Shown here: positions 25,701 to 37,573 of the stretch, piece after piece
Numbering within the stretch: position 1 is the stretch's first letter
Layout: every line of letters begins with the position of its first letter
NCBI RefSeq assembly: GCF_007655135.1
Contig: NC_045132.1
Coordinates: 20,516,354-20,580,353 of the forward strand
Origin: Punica granatum
Taxonomy: Eukaryota > Streptophyta > Magnoliopsida > Myrtales > Lythraceae
Direction: 5' to 3'
Length of the DNA: 64,000 nucleotides
Notes under the pieces: model-generated
What the model was told of the DNA's origin: nothing
Database searches by the model: none
Seen by the model: the letters and a program-made list of their open reading frames with translations, nothing else
Position numbers and translations under genes: made by a program

Positions 25701-26357
25701 CTAGTTCTCCTGAACTAGCAAATTTTTCTAAATTTTAGATTTGATAAATATGGAACTGTGGAGAATTAGAAAATTCTACATATGTGAACCAAACCTGATT
25801 ATGAAGTTGCAGGTATGGTTTCCCTGCAATTAACACAATTGAAAGATCATATGTACCATTTCCTTTTCTGTATCTTGAAACTTGGGAATTTTGGAAGCCA
25901 GCTAAGATGTTTTTAGAATTGGAATCTTCTAGTGAGCAAGCATGGGTCAACTGCTATCTGCTTATTAGGGAATAGAAGATTACATTTTGCATAGTTGAAT
26001 GCCGAGTGACGATGAAGGGCACGATCTTTGTGTCCTGGTTTTGAAAAGATAAATAGAGCTAAAAATATCCTGTTAATGATGTTTGCTGTTTCGGGGTTCA
26101 GTAGAATCCGGTGATGATTGTTTAACTTGTTCTTTGTGCAGTTCACTACAGCAGACACCATTGATGAGAATGCCGATGCCCCAGCGGTAGTTCAGACGGC
26201 TGACTTGATTGAGGAAGTGAACGATACTCAAGAATTTTATGAGGAAGAGGATGCTGGAAATGAAGCCGAGGAGGCAGAGGACGACTATGACGAAGAGGCA
26301 GATCACCTTGGTGAGGCATCGATAACTAAGAAGATCTGGACTTTCTTCACCACTTGA
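19744..26357 (+). CDS. CRWN: CROWDED NUCLEI (CRWN/NMCP) nuclear lamina protein, CRWN2/3 type
   Basis: Eight exons: 19744-20010, 20432-20641, 21205-21458, 21540-21810, 21894-21977, 22401-24412, 25213-25414, 26142-26357, giving 1171 residues, near the family's 1085-1132. The N-terminal head has [22 protein letters not shown], followed by NMCP-type [12 protein letters not shown] and a coiled coil to about residue 750. Then come the conserved [15 protein letters not shown] motif, a basic region with nuclear-localisation motif GRKKRRH (about 1004), [15 protein letters not shown], an acidic tail and terminal [13 protein letters not shown] proteins are the plant lamin-like filaments at the inner nuclear envelope, setting nuclear size and chromatin layout. 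[13 protein letters not shown] favours CRWN2/3. The stop of unspliced intron 6 overlaps its donor. Intron 5 carries a MITE; intron 6 carries a 76-bp tandem duplication. The next gene downstream is an LRR gene, as beside Arabidopsis CRWN2 and CRWN3. Confidence 0.95.
22036..22340 (-). mobile_element. MITE-like element, copy B, inside CRWN intron 5
   Basis: About 305 bp in reverse orientation to the copy at 3788-4090. The left end (GTGATTGGTTTTAGAGTTGAG) and the complement of the right end (GTGTTTGGTTTC...CAACTC) form an imperfect terminal inverted repeat. Internally, a block with TAATGATTGTGTTGTTGAATT and TAATGAATAGTTGAGAGA recurs two to three times. It accounts for most of the 423-base intron and ends 60 bases before the exon 6 acceptor. 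Confidence 0.65.
24970..25116. repeat. 76-bp tandem duplication in CRWN intron 6
   Basis: The unit starting TGTAGCAAAAACAAAC at 24970 repeats at 25046 with a few substitutions and a small deletion, ending near 25116. Non-coding. Confidence 0.8.
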
Positions 26358-26424
26358 TCACTAAAGAAATTCGTAGAGCCCCTATCATCTGTTGACACCC
26401 GCAGACTTAACCTTCAGCGCAAGG

Positions 26425-26430
26425 AATAAA
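26425..26430 (+). terminator. Candidate CRWN polyadenylation signal (AATAAA)
   Basis: A canonical AATAAA lies 68 bases after the CRWN stop codon. A later T-rich stretch near 26525 could mark a longer 3' end. Confidence 0.45.
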
Positions 26431-27313
26431 AGGAGCTGAGCCCTAGCACTGTAAGATAGTCCTGGATCTTGTAAGCAGAGTTACCAAAAAATTGATCCAG
26501 TTAGAGAATTCTGCTCTTTGGTTTGCCGTTTTTCTTTTTTTAATTTTCTTTCCTATCTTTCATTTTTGCCATGTAGTCAGGTTTTAGATACAAAAAAGGG
26601 ACTGGAGAGAGTTGTTTGTTAATGCAGACTTCTCCGCCCCATTAGGATTTAGACATCGGATCATTGTTGTTAGTTAAATACATGCCCGTCGATTTTTTGA
26701 CATTGTTTTGTTTTCTTTCCCATACAAGATTTCATTTTTCCATTCCCGGTATCGAATGATACCATATCTCCTTATCTGTCAAGTAGTAGAAACATTAAGA
26801 CGGAACAAGCCGTGGTCTTTGCTGCTCGAGGACATTAGCTGTTCTTGGTAGGTACAGAAACTTAAAAGGAAGAGGAAAGTGAGGGAAAGACGGAAGGGAC
26901 CATCCATGCAGCTATCTTACCATGCAATGCCTGCCCCCTTATAGTCAACTGGACCTCCTCCAAAGATTTTTACAGTCAGATTCTTCTCCTTCGCTCGGCC
27001 TGTCAGCCGATGTCAAGCAAAATACCCGAGAAAAGTCTTCGACATTGAACCGTGGCACGACCCAAGTCGGGGCGATAGCACGGGAATGTCTCGGGTGGGT
27101 ATGTGGAGGGATTAGGAGGAAGGATGGTAAGGAGGAATAGAGAGAATGCATTTAACTGGGGGCTAAGACAGAAAGTGACTTGTCAGACTGCTGTTAGGTT
27201 TAGGGGTGGGGTGGTCGTCCTGCTTTCTGCTGCAGCTTCTGCTTCTGCCCTACGGCAAAAAAAAAAAAAAAGATTGATTTTCGATTGGGTGCTTGGTTCG
27301 TTCTCTTGTGGGG

Positions 27314-27314
<1 letters not shown>

Positions 27315-27344
<30 letters not shown>
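27315..27344. repeat. (CATA)n(TA)n microsatellite
   Basis: A short run of ACAT units passes into about ten TA units. Confidence 0.9.
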
Positions 27345-27746
27345 TCTTCTCCTTTATTGCTTCCATCCCCACTCTAAATGCCTACAAGTTGATAGCCTTC
27401 CCTCTCTTCATAGCCATGGCTGCTGGTCCATTCCCCAATTTCCAATGGACTTTGTTATGCTCCTTTCCTTTCTATTTTAATGCGCAAGATGTTCTTTTCT
27501 TTTTAATGCACAAGAAAATAAGGGTAAAAAGACAAAGAAAAGAGGGTAAAATTTACTTGGATAGGATTGTTGTGATAAACCGTTCGATCTTTCAAGAGAA
27601 ACGGAACGTGCTTTACGCATCCGGGGTCGTATCGTTTCTTGTCGGTCGTGCGACTGCACTGATTGGGAAAAATAGGAGCGCATATGGAAATAGAGTTAAT
27701 AGTATGCAAGCTTTATATTGTAAGATGATGAGAAGGGGAAATGAAA

Positions 27747-27929
27747 TTTTTTTCGATCTGAACCCTGATATTCGAAAGTTCAATTGGCCCCGATTAATAC
27801 AGTCGAACCGGGTCGACCTACTAAGGGGTAGAACTCTCGCAACGTAAATTATTGGCATTTATAAGGACTCCAATCGAAGACCTTATTTAAGCAATATAAG
27901 TACCGAACCGCATGAATCGATTCACGTTG
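27747..27929 (-). mobile_element. tRNA-like SINE, family 1, copy 1
   Basis: Read on the minus strand it starts TCAACGTGAATCGATTCATGCGGTTCGG (A-box-like region), has a B-box-like GGTCTTCGATTGGAGTCC after about 50 bases, and ends in an A-run (T-run on plus at 27747-27753). About 183 bp, like copies at 37387 and 44715. Class inferred from layout. Confidence 0.6.
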
Positions 27930-29989
27930 AAGAAGGAGAAATGAAATTTAATCCTGTTGGGATTAGAGCAAATGGCCAAATTTTTTTCAGGGCCCAATGC
28001 GCAGTGCAGAGGCGCCCCACTGTTGCGTTGCATTGCATTGCAGCCCCCCATCCCCCCCTCTCAATGCTCTTTTGTCCTTTATTTGCCTTTTTGATCTCAG
28101 ACAAGGATAATGGTAAAAATGGAAAAAGAAAAAAAAATGTACAACCACCCGAAAAAAAAAATGAAATGAAATTAAACAAATGAATATAAAAAAACAAACA
28201 GCCAAAAAAGAAAGAACAAAAGGATACTCGAACGGTTAAAAAAAACAAAACTTTTTTTTCCCCAGGGGTAAAAGCCCGAGCAAAAATTGAAATGTACAAT
28301 GGGATATGAAGATCCTAATGGTATCACCTAATACAAGGTGGCTCAGGCCATTAGGAATGGAATGGAAGAAATGAACACTACACCGGAAAGAGGAAGCTCT
28401 CCGCACCAGTCAATATGCACAACAAAATAACATTAAAAATGCCTATCAGAAAGGCAAAAAATATTAAAATAAAGGGAGAAAAAAAAATAAGAAAATTGAA
28501 AAACCAACAAATATTTGTCCTTTTCTTCTTCCATGCATTTACATGCAGATCTCTCTCTGTGGATTTCATTGCATGGGTACTGAATTACTGATGAATGGCG
28601 TGGCATACAAAGAAAAATGGTCCCCAACCCAACCAATCCTCTCTCCCTTTCTCTATTAGATTAGCCCAAAACCCTAACACTGACAAGACCTGACCTCCCT
28701 CACTTCTTCAACCTTAACCACCTCCTTTATTCTGCTATGATATATATGAAAAATCCAACAATTATTTTATTTATTTGTTACAAAATACTTCACAGCAAAA
28801 ATTAAATATATTCCCTTCTCTTTCTTCCTTCCAACTAAACCTCTTCACCCATGCAAACTATATACACTCCATAGCCGCAGCTTTAACCTTATAGATCAGT
28901 ACAGCCTACCTATCTTACCTACTTTTCCTTTATCCTTCCTCCGTGCCTATAAGTATGCCACAATAACATCCCTACATTATTAGGCTATATTTGTATACTT
29001 ATGTACAACTTCTTAATGTGAACGGTAGCGATCATCAATGCAACCTCTAGGAAAAAAGTCAAATTTCTCGACCCATGATATAGTCTGTTGAAGGTTTCAT
29101 TTCGTTTTGTGGAGGTGGGGAGAAAGGACACTTCTTTAAACTCGATGATACCTCGTCGATTCGTTGTTGGGTATGTGATGGACCAGCTCATGGGATAAAA
29201 TCACATATCGCTCACGCAAAGGACTGCATAATATGCTCGGCTGGTTAGTTACCCCAGGTCAACCTCAAAGGATCCGAACTTTGGTTTCGGTTTAGGCTAG
29301 CAAAGGAAAAAAGGCACCGCACATGTCTAATCGGAACGCCTTATTATAACACATTTGTACAAAACACTATGACTTTTCAAGAAACGAGGAATCTTTTACG
29401 GTACTTAAGATTTTCAGGTAAGAATATATTGTGTATTTACATAATTAAGAAAATAATCTCTCAATTAGAAGGTATCATGTCACAATATATTCTATGATTT
29501 CAGAAAGATACTCCATATCTTGTGTATTGCAATTAATATCTTTTTTATTGTAGGATATATAAAGAAATAAAATTCTGAGGATTCTTAACTCCACCTATTT
29601 TAAAAAGTCTGTCTTTATCTAAACGTTCGATACAGAGAGTTTAGGAGTTAGAAGGCACTCTCGTAGCTGTCTTGCAGGTCTATCGTGTAACATTGTGGAA
29701 ATCATCAACATCATCAAACAATGACTGGAGATCAGTTATTCCGCTGCGCCATATTATAATATTATATGTAAATTTAATCTTACACGTTGTGCACATTACT
29801 CATATATTAGATTTTCCTTTCCTTTTGTAAATCATTACCGAAATAGCTAGTTGTGCTCATTTTAATCGGTTTTTGCTAACAAAATGTATGAGAAAATCCC
29901 CAAGTGAACATATAGAGAGGAGTGACCAAAAGAAAAAAAAAATATAAAATATATATATATATATAAAGGGCTGGGTTCTTTTTCTACTT

Positions 29990-30115
29990 TTCTCCATTGG
30001 TTTCCAGAGTGTACACACACGGGATCGGGAAGTCTCATTGACTTCGACTAATTCAGATTCGAACCTATTCGACCTACTAAGCAGTGTCATACTATCTGAA
30101 TCAATTCATATTGGT
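29990..30115 (-). mobile_element. tRNA-like SINE, family 1, copy 2 (internally deleted)
   Basis: Matches the other family-1 copies at CGACTAATTCAGATTCGAACC and CGACCTACTAAG, then jumps to the terminal TGAATCAATTCATATTGG, lacking the middle ~60 bases including the B-box-like part. Confidence 0.5.
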
Positions 30116-30302
30116 TGGTCGCGTTAATTTAATTGGATTACACTAACAAAATGTATGGGAAAATCCCTGAAAAATACATATATACATAGATAAATAGAGA
30201 GAGGGGGTTAGGGGGTCAATTTTTCTTAATTGATCTGACCAGTACAAATTGACATTACCATGTTAACTACAAGGCTACTATGCTTGGAGAAGCGTGCCTC
30301 CT

Positions 30303-30309
30303 ATAAAAC
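30303..30309 (+). promoter_or_regulatory. TATA-like box, distal, LRR gene
   Basis: TATAAAA about 365 bases before the first ATG. A second identical motif lies closer at 30422, so this may serve a longer transcript. Confidence 0.35.
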
Positions 30310-30421
30310 TTACTTCTTGCCATGCTCTCCTGCTCCCCTACGCCCTTAATGCCGCCCCCAACACAGACACATACATCCTCTTCCTCCCTCTTCTCCACCT
30401 TCTTCTTCCCTCTCCTCTTTC

Positions 30422-30428
30422 TATAAAA
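30422..30428 (+). promoter_or_regulatory. TATA box candidate, LRR gene
   Basis: TATAAAA about 250 bases before the first ATG, followed by a pyrimidine-rich stretch typical of plant transcription starts and 5' UTRs. Confidence 0.5.
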
Positions 30429-30670
30429 ACAGACATTGAAGGAAGCAAATCCCCTTCTTTTTCAAACTCTCCCCCTCTCCCTCTCCGGTTTCCTTCCACA
30501 AAGTTTGCATCTTTGTATCTTCTCTTCTCTATGAAACAGCCATCTGGGCACTTCCAAGAACATCGCATACAGAACCCACCAAGTCCATGAGAGGGAAGTG
30601 GGACCGGGTCTCAGGTCGTCTTCTTGATCTCCTGTTGTTACATCCCTCCTCCTGCATTTTCTGCTTTTGA

Positions 30671-33470
30671 ATGAGAAGCAGAAGAAGACTGGACATGGAG
30701 ACCTCTTCTGCTTTCCTTTTCTTCACGTTCACGGTGATGCTGTGTTTGGCTCTTCCGAGCAGCGCTGCGGACGGAAGTGGTTATAGCAACGGAGCTTCAG
30801 ATGAGGCTCCAATGGAAAAGGCAGAGAAGGAGGCTCTGTACTCGGCCATTAGAGGCTTCGTGGGCGACTGGTGGAATGGCTCAGATCTCTATCCTGACCC
30901 TTGTGGCTGGACTGCCATTCAGGTACCTCAATGTCCCATTCTTTTAGGCCTCGGACAAAGATCGACATCGGCTCGTAATAACTAACTATGTTCCCTCGCT
31001 TATCATCAGTAGATTGGACTCACTTTTGAAGGTGTTTTTTTCCTGGTCATTTCGAGGAAAGGTGGAGTTAATCACGAGTGATTATTGTCTATAAACATCT
31101 TGATTAGTTATGGGAATGGGAAGGGGGGTCTGACTCCTGGCCCTGGCCACTGTTTGATCAATGGGTCCATTGATTAATACTATATTTGTTTACAAAATTA
31201 AATTTAACTTAATTTAACTTTAATTTTTTCTCAATTCAACAATTTAATATTTACTTTTATATATATATTTTTTAAAATTCTCTCTCATATTTTTTATTAT
31301 CTATTATTAAAATCTTTTAATACTTAAATTTCTCAACTTTTAACACCCTTAATTTCAACATTTTTTCTAAAATTCAACAATACAAATCATTATTATTTTT
31401 TATTTTCTTCTTCAAATTCCTTCACGTACTTTTTCTAACTACTTTTATCTTTATTTCCTCAAATAAAACTAAATCAAATTAAATCAAACTTAACTTTGTT
31501 ACCAAACGCAATGTAAGACGTGGTAAATGCAGCAATGATAAGATGTTGGACCATATTGGTCTTTCTTTCTTTCTTCTTTTTCTAGCTCATTTATTTCTTT
31601 AAATTTTTATTTAAAAAAAAAAGAAAAAGAAAAATTGTGGTTAATTCTCACTTTGGTCTTCCAAATCTGATATGGTCATGGTTATGATAGATTATGACAT
31701 GATGAAAAAGTTAATGGAAAAGCAAAACAGTTCAAACAAGAAACTAGAAACCAGGACTTGGCAGGAAAACCAAAACATGTTCAATGCATTACAATGATGG
31801 CATGTTTTGAGATGACAGATGAACCATGAAACTGCATCTCATGTTGTTCTTGAACTTGGTTTGTCGACCGTGGAAATTTATGAGGGGAAGGGGAAAGGCA
31901 GGCCCCACAGCTCCATCATCATGACCCCCATTATTTGTCCTGCTGCCACTGATTCAAGTGTGTACTTACAATGACATATAGTTTCAGGAAATGACGCAAC
32001 TGTTTGAACTTCTTTTCATTTGATTGTAGTCAGAATCTTCCGAGAAGATAGTGGAGTTGAAATTTCCATTTCTTTTTTTACCCATTTTCTTGATTGAGGT
32101 AAACATAGGGGAGATTCCCCGCAGTTAAATCACCTTTCTGGAAAAAGATGCCTTCCCTTTGCTCTCATTTGATTTAATTTGTTCATTTATGCTTTTTTGT
32201 TTTTTTGTTTTTTTTGAAGGGAGTGTCCTGTGATTTGTTCAACGGGCAATGGTATGTGACATCCTTGAACATCGGACCGGTCCATGACAACTCCTTGGAC
32301 TGTGCCGCAAAGCCTCTCTTCACATCCCACTTGTTCGATCTCAGGCACCTGAAGTCCCTCTCCTTTTACAACTGCTTTGTCTCGCCTGACCAAACACTCC
32401 CGTCTGATACCTACTGGGATGCGCTTTCTGGCAGCTTGGAGTCCATAGAGTTCCGGTCCAACCCCGGACTCGTCGGGGGAATCCCGTCCAGTTTCGGCAG
32501 CCTCTTGAACCTCCGCTCTCTGGTGATCCTAGAAAATGGTCTCAAGGGGACGTTGCCAGAGAACCTTGGGAACATACCTGGCTTGCAGCGGCTGGTCCTA
32601 GCAGGTAACCGCTTCACAGGCCCAATCCCATCCACATTTGGCAGGTTATCCGAGCTGCTAATATTGGACATGAGTAGGAATTATCTAGCGGGCCAACTGC
32701 CAGCATCGATCGGGGACTTGGCCTCGCTCCTGAAGCTCGACTTGAGCAACAACCTACTCCAAGGGAAGCTTCCGAGTGAACTGGGGAAGTTACGGAACCT
32801 CACCCTCATGGACCTTAGGAACAACAACTTCTCAGGCGGGTTGACGCAGTCACTCCAGGAGATGGAATCCTTGGAAGAGCTGGCCCTGTCGGGGAACCCG
32901 GTCAATGGAGAGCTCAACATCCTAGAGTGGCAAAACCTGAAGAGCTTGGCAGTCTTGGACCTTTCTAGAATGGGATTACGGGGAGAGATCCCTGAAACAT
33001 TTCCACAGCTCAAGAAGATCAGGTACTTGGGTCTAAGCAACAACAGCCTCTCAGGAGTTCTGCCTCCAGACCTCGAAACGTTGCCCAACCTCAGTGCACT
33101 GTACGTAAACGGGAACAATCTGACGGGGGAGATGAAGTTCTCGGCAGGATTTTACAGCAGAATGGGGAGGAGGCTTGGGGCATGGGACAATCCCAGTTTG
33201 TGTTACAATGCTGATGAGTTGGGTCCAACTGGTAACTTCCCATGCAGAGTAAGGCCATGTGGGGATGAGAAATTGGAAGAAGAGGAGAAGGAAATGACGG
33301 TGGGTCATATCTCAAGAGGCAAGCGATTGGGTGGTGATGGAGATGTTGGAGGAAATTCCTATTTGTTGCCCCCTTTGGGGTTCCCAAGCAATGGTGTTAG
33401 TGGATTTCAATGTTGCAACTTTTGTGTAGATGTGCTGTTGCTTGCCATAGTCCTAAACTATTTCCTATAG
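30671..33470 (+). CDS. Secreted leucine-rich repeat protein, PII-2 / At3g25670 type
   Basis: Two exons, 30671-30922 and 32220-33470, joined in phase, giving 500 residues (492 if the second Met at 30695, which has the better ATGG context, is used). A signal peptide (FLFFTFTVMLCLALPSSA) is followed by a Cys/Trp cap (VGDWWNGSDLYPDPCGWTAIQGVSCD), an island with SLSFYNCF, then about nine to ten plant-type LRRs (LxxLxLxxNxxxGxIP) to about residue 430. The end is hydrophobic (VDVLLLAIVLNYFL) with no kinase, suggesting a membrane or GPI anchor rather than a receptor kinase. Relatives are Arabidopsis At3g25670, At1g68780 and PII-2 (At1g13230), the last needed for root interaction with Piriformospora; a ligand is unknown. 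The 1.3-kb intron holds a MITE-like element. Confidence 0.92.
31185..31511. mobile_element. MITE-like element, copy C, in LRR gene intron
   Basis: AT-rich, about 325 bp. Left end TTTGTTTACAAAATTAAATTTAA; right end ...TTAACTTTGTTACCAAACGC. Internal blocks TCTCAATTCAACAA and CTAAAATTCAACAATACAA resemble the family at 3788 and 22036. More diverged than copies A and B. Confidence 0.45.
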
Positions 33471-34353
33471 TTTTCTCTCTCTTTTCCGTTTTTTCTTGTG
33501 TAGAAGAGTAGTGTTTAGGCTGTTGCAGTGTTAAGCCAAAGAGGAGGGGAAAGGAGAGAAAGAGAGCATGGAATTGTAATTTGAAAGTGACATTTGGAGA
33601 TGTTAATGGACCTTAGCTCCTTTTGTAAAGGCAAAATTCCTACTCCTTTCCATTTATTTCAAGCAATTAAAGCATAACCCCACAACATGTTAATTAGTCA
33701 TTTGAAAAGAAAACATAATCAAGGATCATGTGGCTTAATAGGATTTATGAATGCGAAGATCCTTCCCTCCCACGAGGATAGTAATCTCCCAATTTCACTT
33801 GGGATCCTTAAAGTACGTTATATTGTGCTGATTCGTTGGGTGTTTCTCACTTCGTATTTTCTTTGTGGATGGCTGAGAAGTTTCCGTCCATTATCCATGA
33901 GGTGTAATTTATTTGAACATTTTTTTCCCTTATACCTATTGGAGTGATGAATGAGAATGAAATCCTCATTACTATCAAATAAAGAAGAAAATCAAGGAAT
34001 TTCTATGTTGTCGGGTCACATTGCACGACACCGTTGGAGCACCCCGTCCCTTCTCTCTCTCTCTTCCTAGCACTATGTCCCGGCACCTTAGAAGTTCCCA
34101 ACAATGAAACATACGATTTGGGTTTGTGATGAACAAGGAAGAAAGGAAGACCAACCAACCCACACATTTTGTGGTTGTGGGTATTAATTCGGCTGACTTT
34201 GGTTGGGGAATTTGGGCAAGGGACTGGCTCTACTTTGGTTGAGAGTTTGGCGCTGCTTTCAAGGAAGGGGGCCTCTGCTTTTACGTCCTTTAAATACAAT
34301 GAAAGTGAAGTGAGGGACAAGGGAGTTGCAAAACCAGAAGAAGGATTCAGTCC

Positions 34354-35164
34354 ACCTTTATATGCTTTTTACACCTTCTCCAATTGTTCGGCTCTGAACT
34401 GTGGTTGGGCAGATATAGAAATGCAGAGCTTCTGCCAATTAAAGCTTTTCTAGAGCCTGTTCCGAACCAATTACACTAAGCAAAGGAGGCTCGATCAGAT
34501 TAAACTTCGACGGTTAGAAATATAATTCTCAACGCAACTTATCTTGGTTACGATAAAAAAGGAAAAAAAAAACTTATCTTCGATAATAGTATTCTAGCTA
34601 TAGGTTTACGGATGTTCTTCTGAAATCTCATTGAGATTGCTGTGATGATCTTAGACCTTTGGGTTATGGTGTAGTTATGACTCAAATCGAATATTTTGTA
34701 GAAGAGTTCGGGCCCATATATTTACGCCATGTCGGGTTGTTACGCCGATCTACCCCTGACCCCTTTATATGCTTTTTACACCTTCTCCAATTGTTCGGCT
34801 CTGAACTGTGGTTGGGCAGATATAGAAATGCAGAGCTTCTGCCAATTAAGCTTTTCTAGAGCCTGCTCCGAACCAATTACACTAAGCAAAGGAGGCTCGA
34901 TCAGATTAAACTTCGACGGTTAGAAATATAATTCTCAACGCAACTTATCTTGGTTACGATAAAAAAGGAAAAAAAACTTATCTTCGATAATAGTATTCTA
35001 GCTATAGGTTTACGGATGTTCCTGTGAAATCTCATTGAGATTGCTGTGACGATCTTAGACCTTTGGGTGATGGTGTAGTTATGACTCAAATCGAATATTT
35101 CGCAGTAGAGTTCGGGCCCATATGTTTACGCCATGTCGGGTTGTTACGCCGATCGACCCCTGAC
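34354..35164. repeat. ~405-bp tandem duplication
   Basis: Unit 1 (34354-34761) and unit 2 (34762-35164) start with CCTTTATATGCTTTTTACACC and align end to end with few substitutions and small A-run indels. A third start (CCTTTT at 35165) diverges at once. Both units contain the same short plus-strand frame (CSALNCGWADIEMQSFCQL), which is interrupted and not a known protein. Confidence 0.9.
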
Positions 35165-37386
35165 CCCTTTTACTATAAAATAGACTTATCTTAGTTACCA
35201 CAAGACTCTCAAAATAAAACTATGAATTTCACTCGATTATACTACGATTCATTGTGTAAGTTATGGGTGAAAGCAATGGGGATCAATCATATTAAACTTC
35301 GACAAGATGAGACCGGTCATATTATAGAAACTATGGGTGAGAGTTATGACAAGACTCACACATTTAATGTATGAATTTTCACTCGATTCTGTCACTACGA
35401 TCGACTATGCTATCTCCAATATGCGAGTTTTAAGTAATTTCCATTCACTTTTTGAAAGTAAAAATACCTAAGTAGCTGACGAATGTGCAAGGATATACAG
35501 TCAGGAACAGCAATAGCAAGCAAGGCTATGGGGCTGGGAGGCTATGGGATTGATTGCTTCTGCAGCAGCACATTAGCTTAGGCGTTTGTTGTTGCTCTTT
35601 CTGCGGCTGCTGGCTGGCTATTGTTTCTCCGGGCATTAAAAAGGCATCTCTGGGCATTGAGGGGAGCCGATGAATGAATCTTTCCTTTTTCAAACCCTCT
35701 GCTTTCATCTTCTTCTTGATTGGACAATTCCCAGGCTTTTTGTCCCCACTCTCTCTCTCTCCTTTTCCCTTCCCTTCCTCCGGTTTTCACTTGAGTTTGT
35801 TTGAGATCCTGTTGTTTTTGTCCATGAACAGCACTATTCAATAAAATTTCCTTTTTGCCAAAAGTTCAATTTTTTGTTGTCTCCTCCCCAGGGGGAAGCC
35901 TACTTAGGGTTACTATTCAATTGATTTATGTTTTTCTTTCCCTGCCTACAAGAAATGCTCACTCGATATTCGAATTGAAGAGCACGTGTTTGGAAATGAA
36001 TTATGATGCATGATCTATCTAGTATTTTTCGTACCTGTGCATGATGCACGTCCGAACCCATTTCGTCGATAATGAGATGGGAGAACTCATCTTCTTATTT
36101 TCATTACATTTTTTGATGTGAGACTCCTATTCTCAACATCACACTCAAGTGGGAGGAGAAATTCTCTGATACCTGTCCTAGTAATGTGAAGCTGCTCTGA
36201 AACACCGACCCTCAATAATTTACCATGAGGTAGCTACCCGAGCTATTTCACTCTCGAGCTTCATAAATGGGACCGGTACTTAGTGCAATATATGTGCAGT
36301 TCTCGACTTTGGGCTAAGCATGCTGAAAGCCTCTCGCCCACGGACTTATGAACTTGCTCCGATACCGTGTTGAAACTATAATAAGCATGAAGGAGGGGCA
36401 CGAAGTTAGTGTGAGGTGGGCATAGTGTAGGCTAAAATGCAGTAAATCGTTGGGCCAAAATCCAGCCCAGCCCAGGAAAACCAGTTGTACTATATTTTAG
36501 AAAGGTTGATGCCCATCAAGCCTATGATTGATTGATATATGGGGGAACATCTTGTTTGAGCGCTCTTACAACCCAATAGAACCGCAAGAAATAAAAAAAG
36601 AAAAAGAAAAAGGATTGCTCATAGGAAATTAATTACAAGGTCATGAAGAGATAACTGAAATATAATACGATAGATTCATTGTGTCTCTCATCGGCATATA
36701 AGAGATTGTGTTCCACAATTTATCGATTCGAGCTATGAATTGGACATTGGTCGAATTGTTTATAAGTCCAGTAAGAATCTTATGAATATAAATTTCCAAA
36801 CTAGAAGGAAAAATATTCAATGGACAAATCACGGATATATAAAGGGTCATGTGAGTTAATTCACTAATTCGTTTTAACCCAACCGCTTCTGGTTGCTAGG
36901 AATCTTTTTTTTTTTGGCATAGATTTTATATGTTTTTTTTTTTGGGTAGATGTTGCTAGTAGTCATTTGAAGAGGTAAATGTAATTGCATTGTCGGATCG
37001 CCGATGCACTGCCAAGCGTGGACTACTTTGAAATTGACACGAAGTAGAACAGTGAAGCTGTAACTATAGAAGAAAACATATCCTATCAACTGAAGTCCGT
37101 ATACAATGTTGGAACATTTCAAGTCCATTATGTTTGAAATTTCTATCAATATAGAAGAGATATTATATTATCTATAATCTATAATTATCTCTTATCCATG
37201 CAAAGGAAGAAGTTGGTGTGGTTTGTAATTATTTACCGTATACAACTTGACCCAGTCACCATCTGCCCTTAGAAGAGGTTACGTACATATAAATTTTAAT
37301 ACTAAAATGTCTTAGAATGATAAGATAATCGTCCCACGCTAATAATAATAATATCCCCACTCGTTCCTACTCTCTTTCTGTCATTA

Positions 37387-37573
37387 TTTTTTCGGTATAT
37401 ACTCTGGTATCCAGAAGGTTAATGAGCCTCGACTAATTCAGTTCGAGTTCGGTTGGCCAAATGGAAGGATAAAATTCTTTCAACATGAATTTTCTCCATT
37501 TACAATACTCGAATTTAAGACGTTATTCAAGAAAAATAAGTGCCGAACTGTTTGAATAAATTCACATTGATTG
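37387..37573 (-). mobile_element. tRNA-like SINE, family 1, copy 3
   Basis: Shares CTCGACTAATTCAGTTCGAG, ATAAGTGCCGAACTGTTTGAA and terminal TTCACATTG with the other copies; short T-run at its plus-strand left end, hence 3' A-tail on the minus strand. Confidence 0.55.

Larger units (their letters stand above)
26358..30670. other. Intergenic region between CRWN and LRR genes
   Basis: A 4.3-kb stretch with the CRWN 3' UTR, two SINE copies (27747-27929, 29990-30115), a (CATA/TA)n tract near 27315 and A-rich DNA around 28100-28260. From about 30290 it becomes pyrimidine-rich, with TATA-like boxes for the LRR gene. Frames at 27103-27847 are chance translations through the microsatellite and SINE. 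Confidence 0.55.

Noticed and set aside
27103..27847. Overlapping plus-strand frames of 125 and 184 residues
   Set aside because: They translate a (TA)n microsatellite and a reversed SINE.
30281..30300. miR164-like sequence (TGGAGAAGCGTGCC)
   Set aside because: Differs from the mature miRNA at several positions and shows no hairpin partner nearby.
35578..35841. 87-residue minus-strand frame, Gln/Arg/Glu-rich
   Set aside because: Low-complexity, no signal peptide or domain; looks like purine-rich non-coding DNA.
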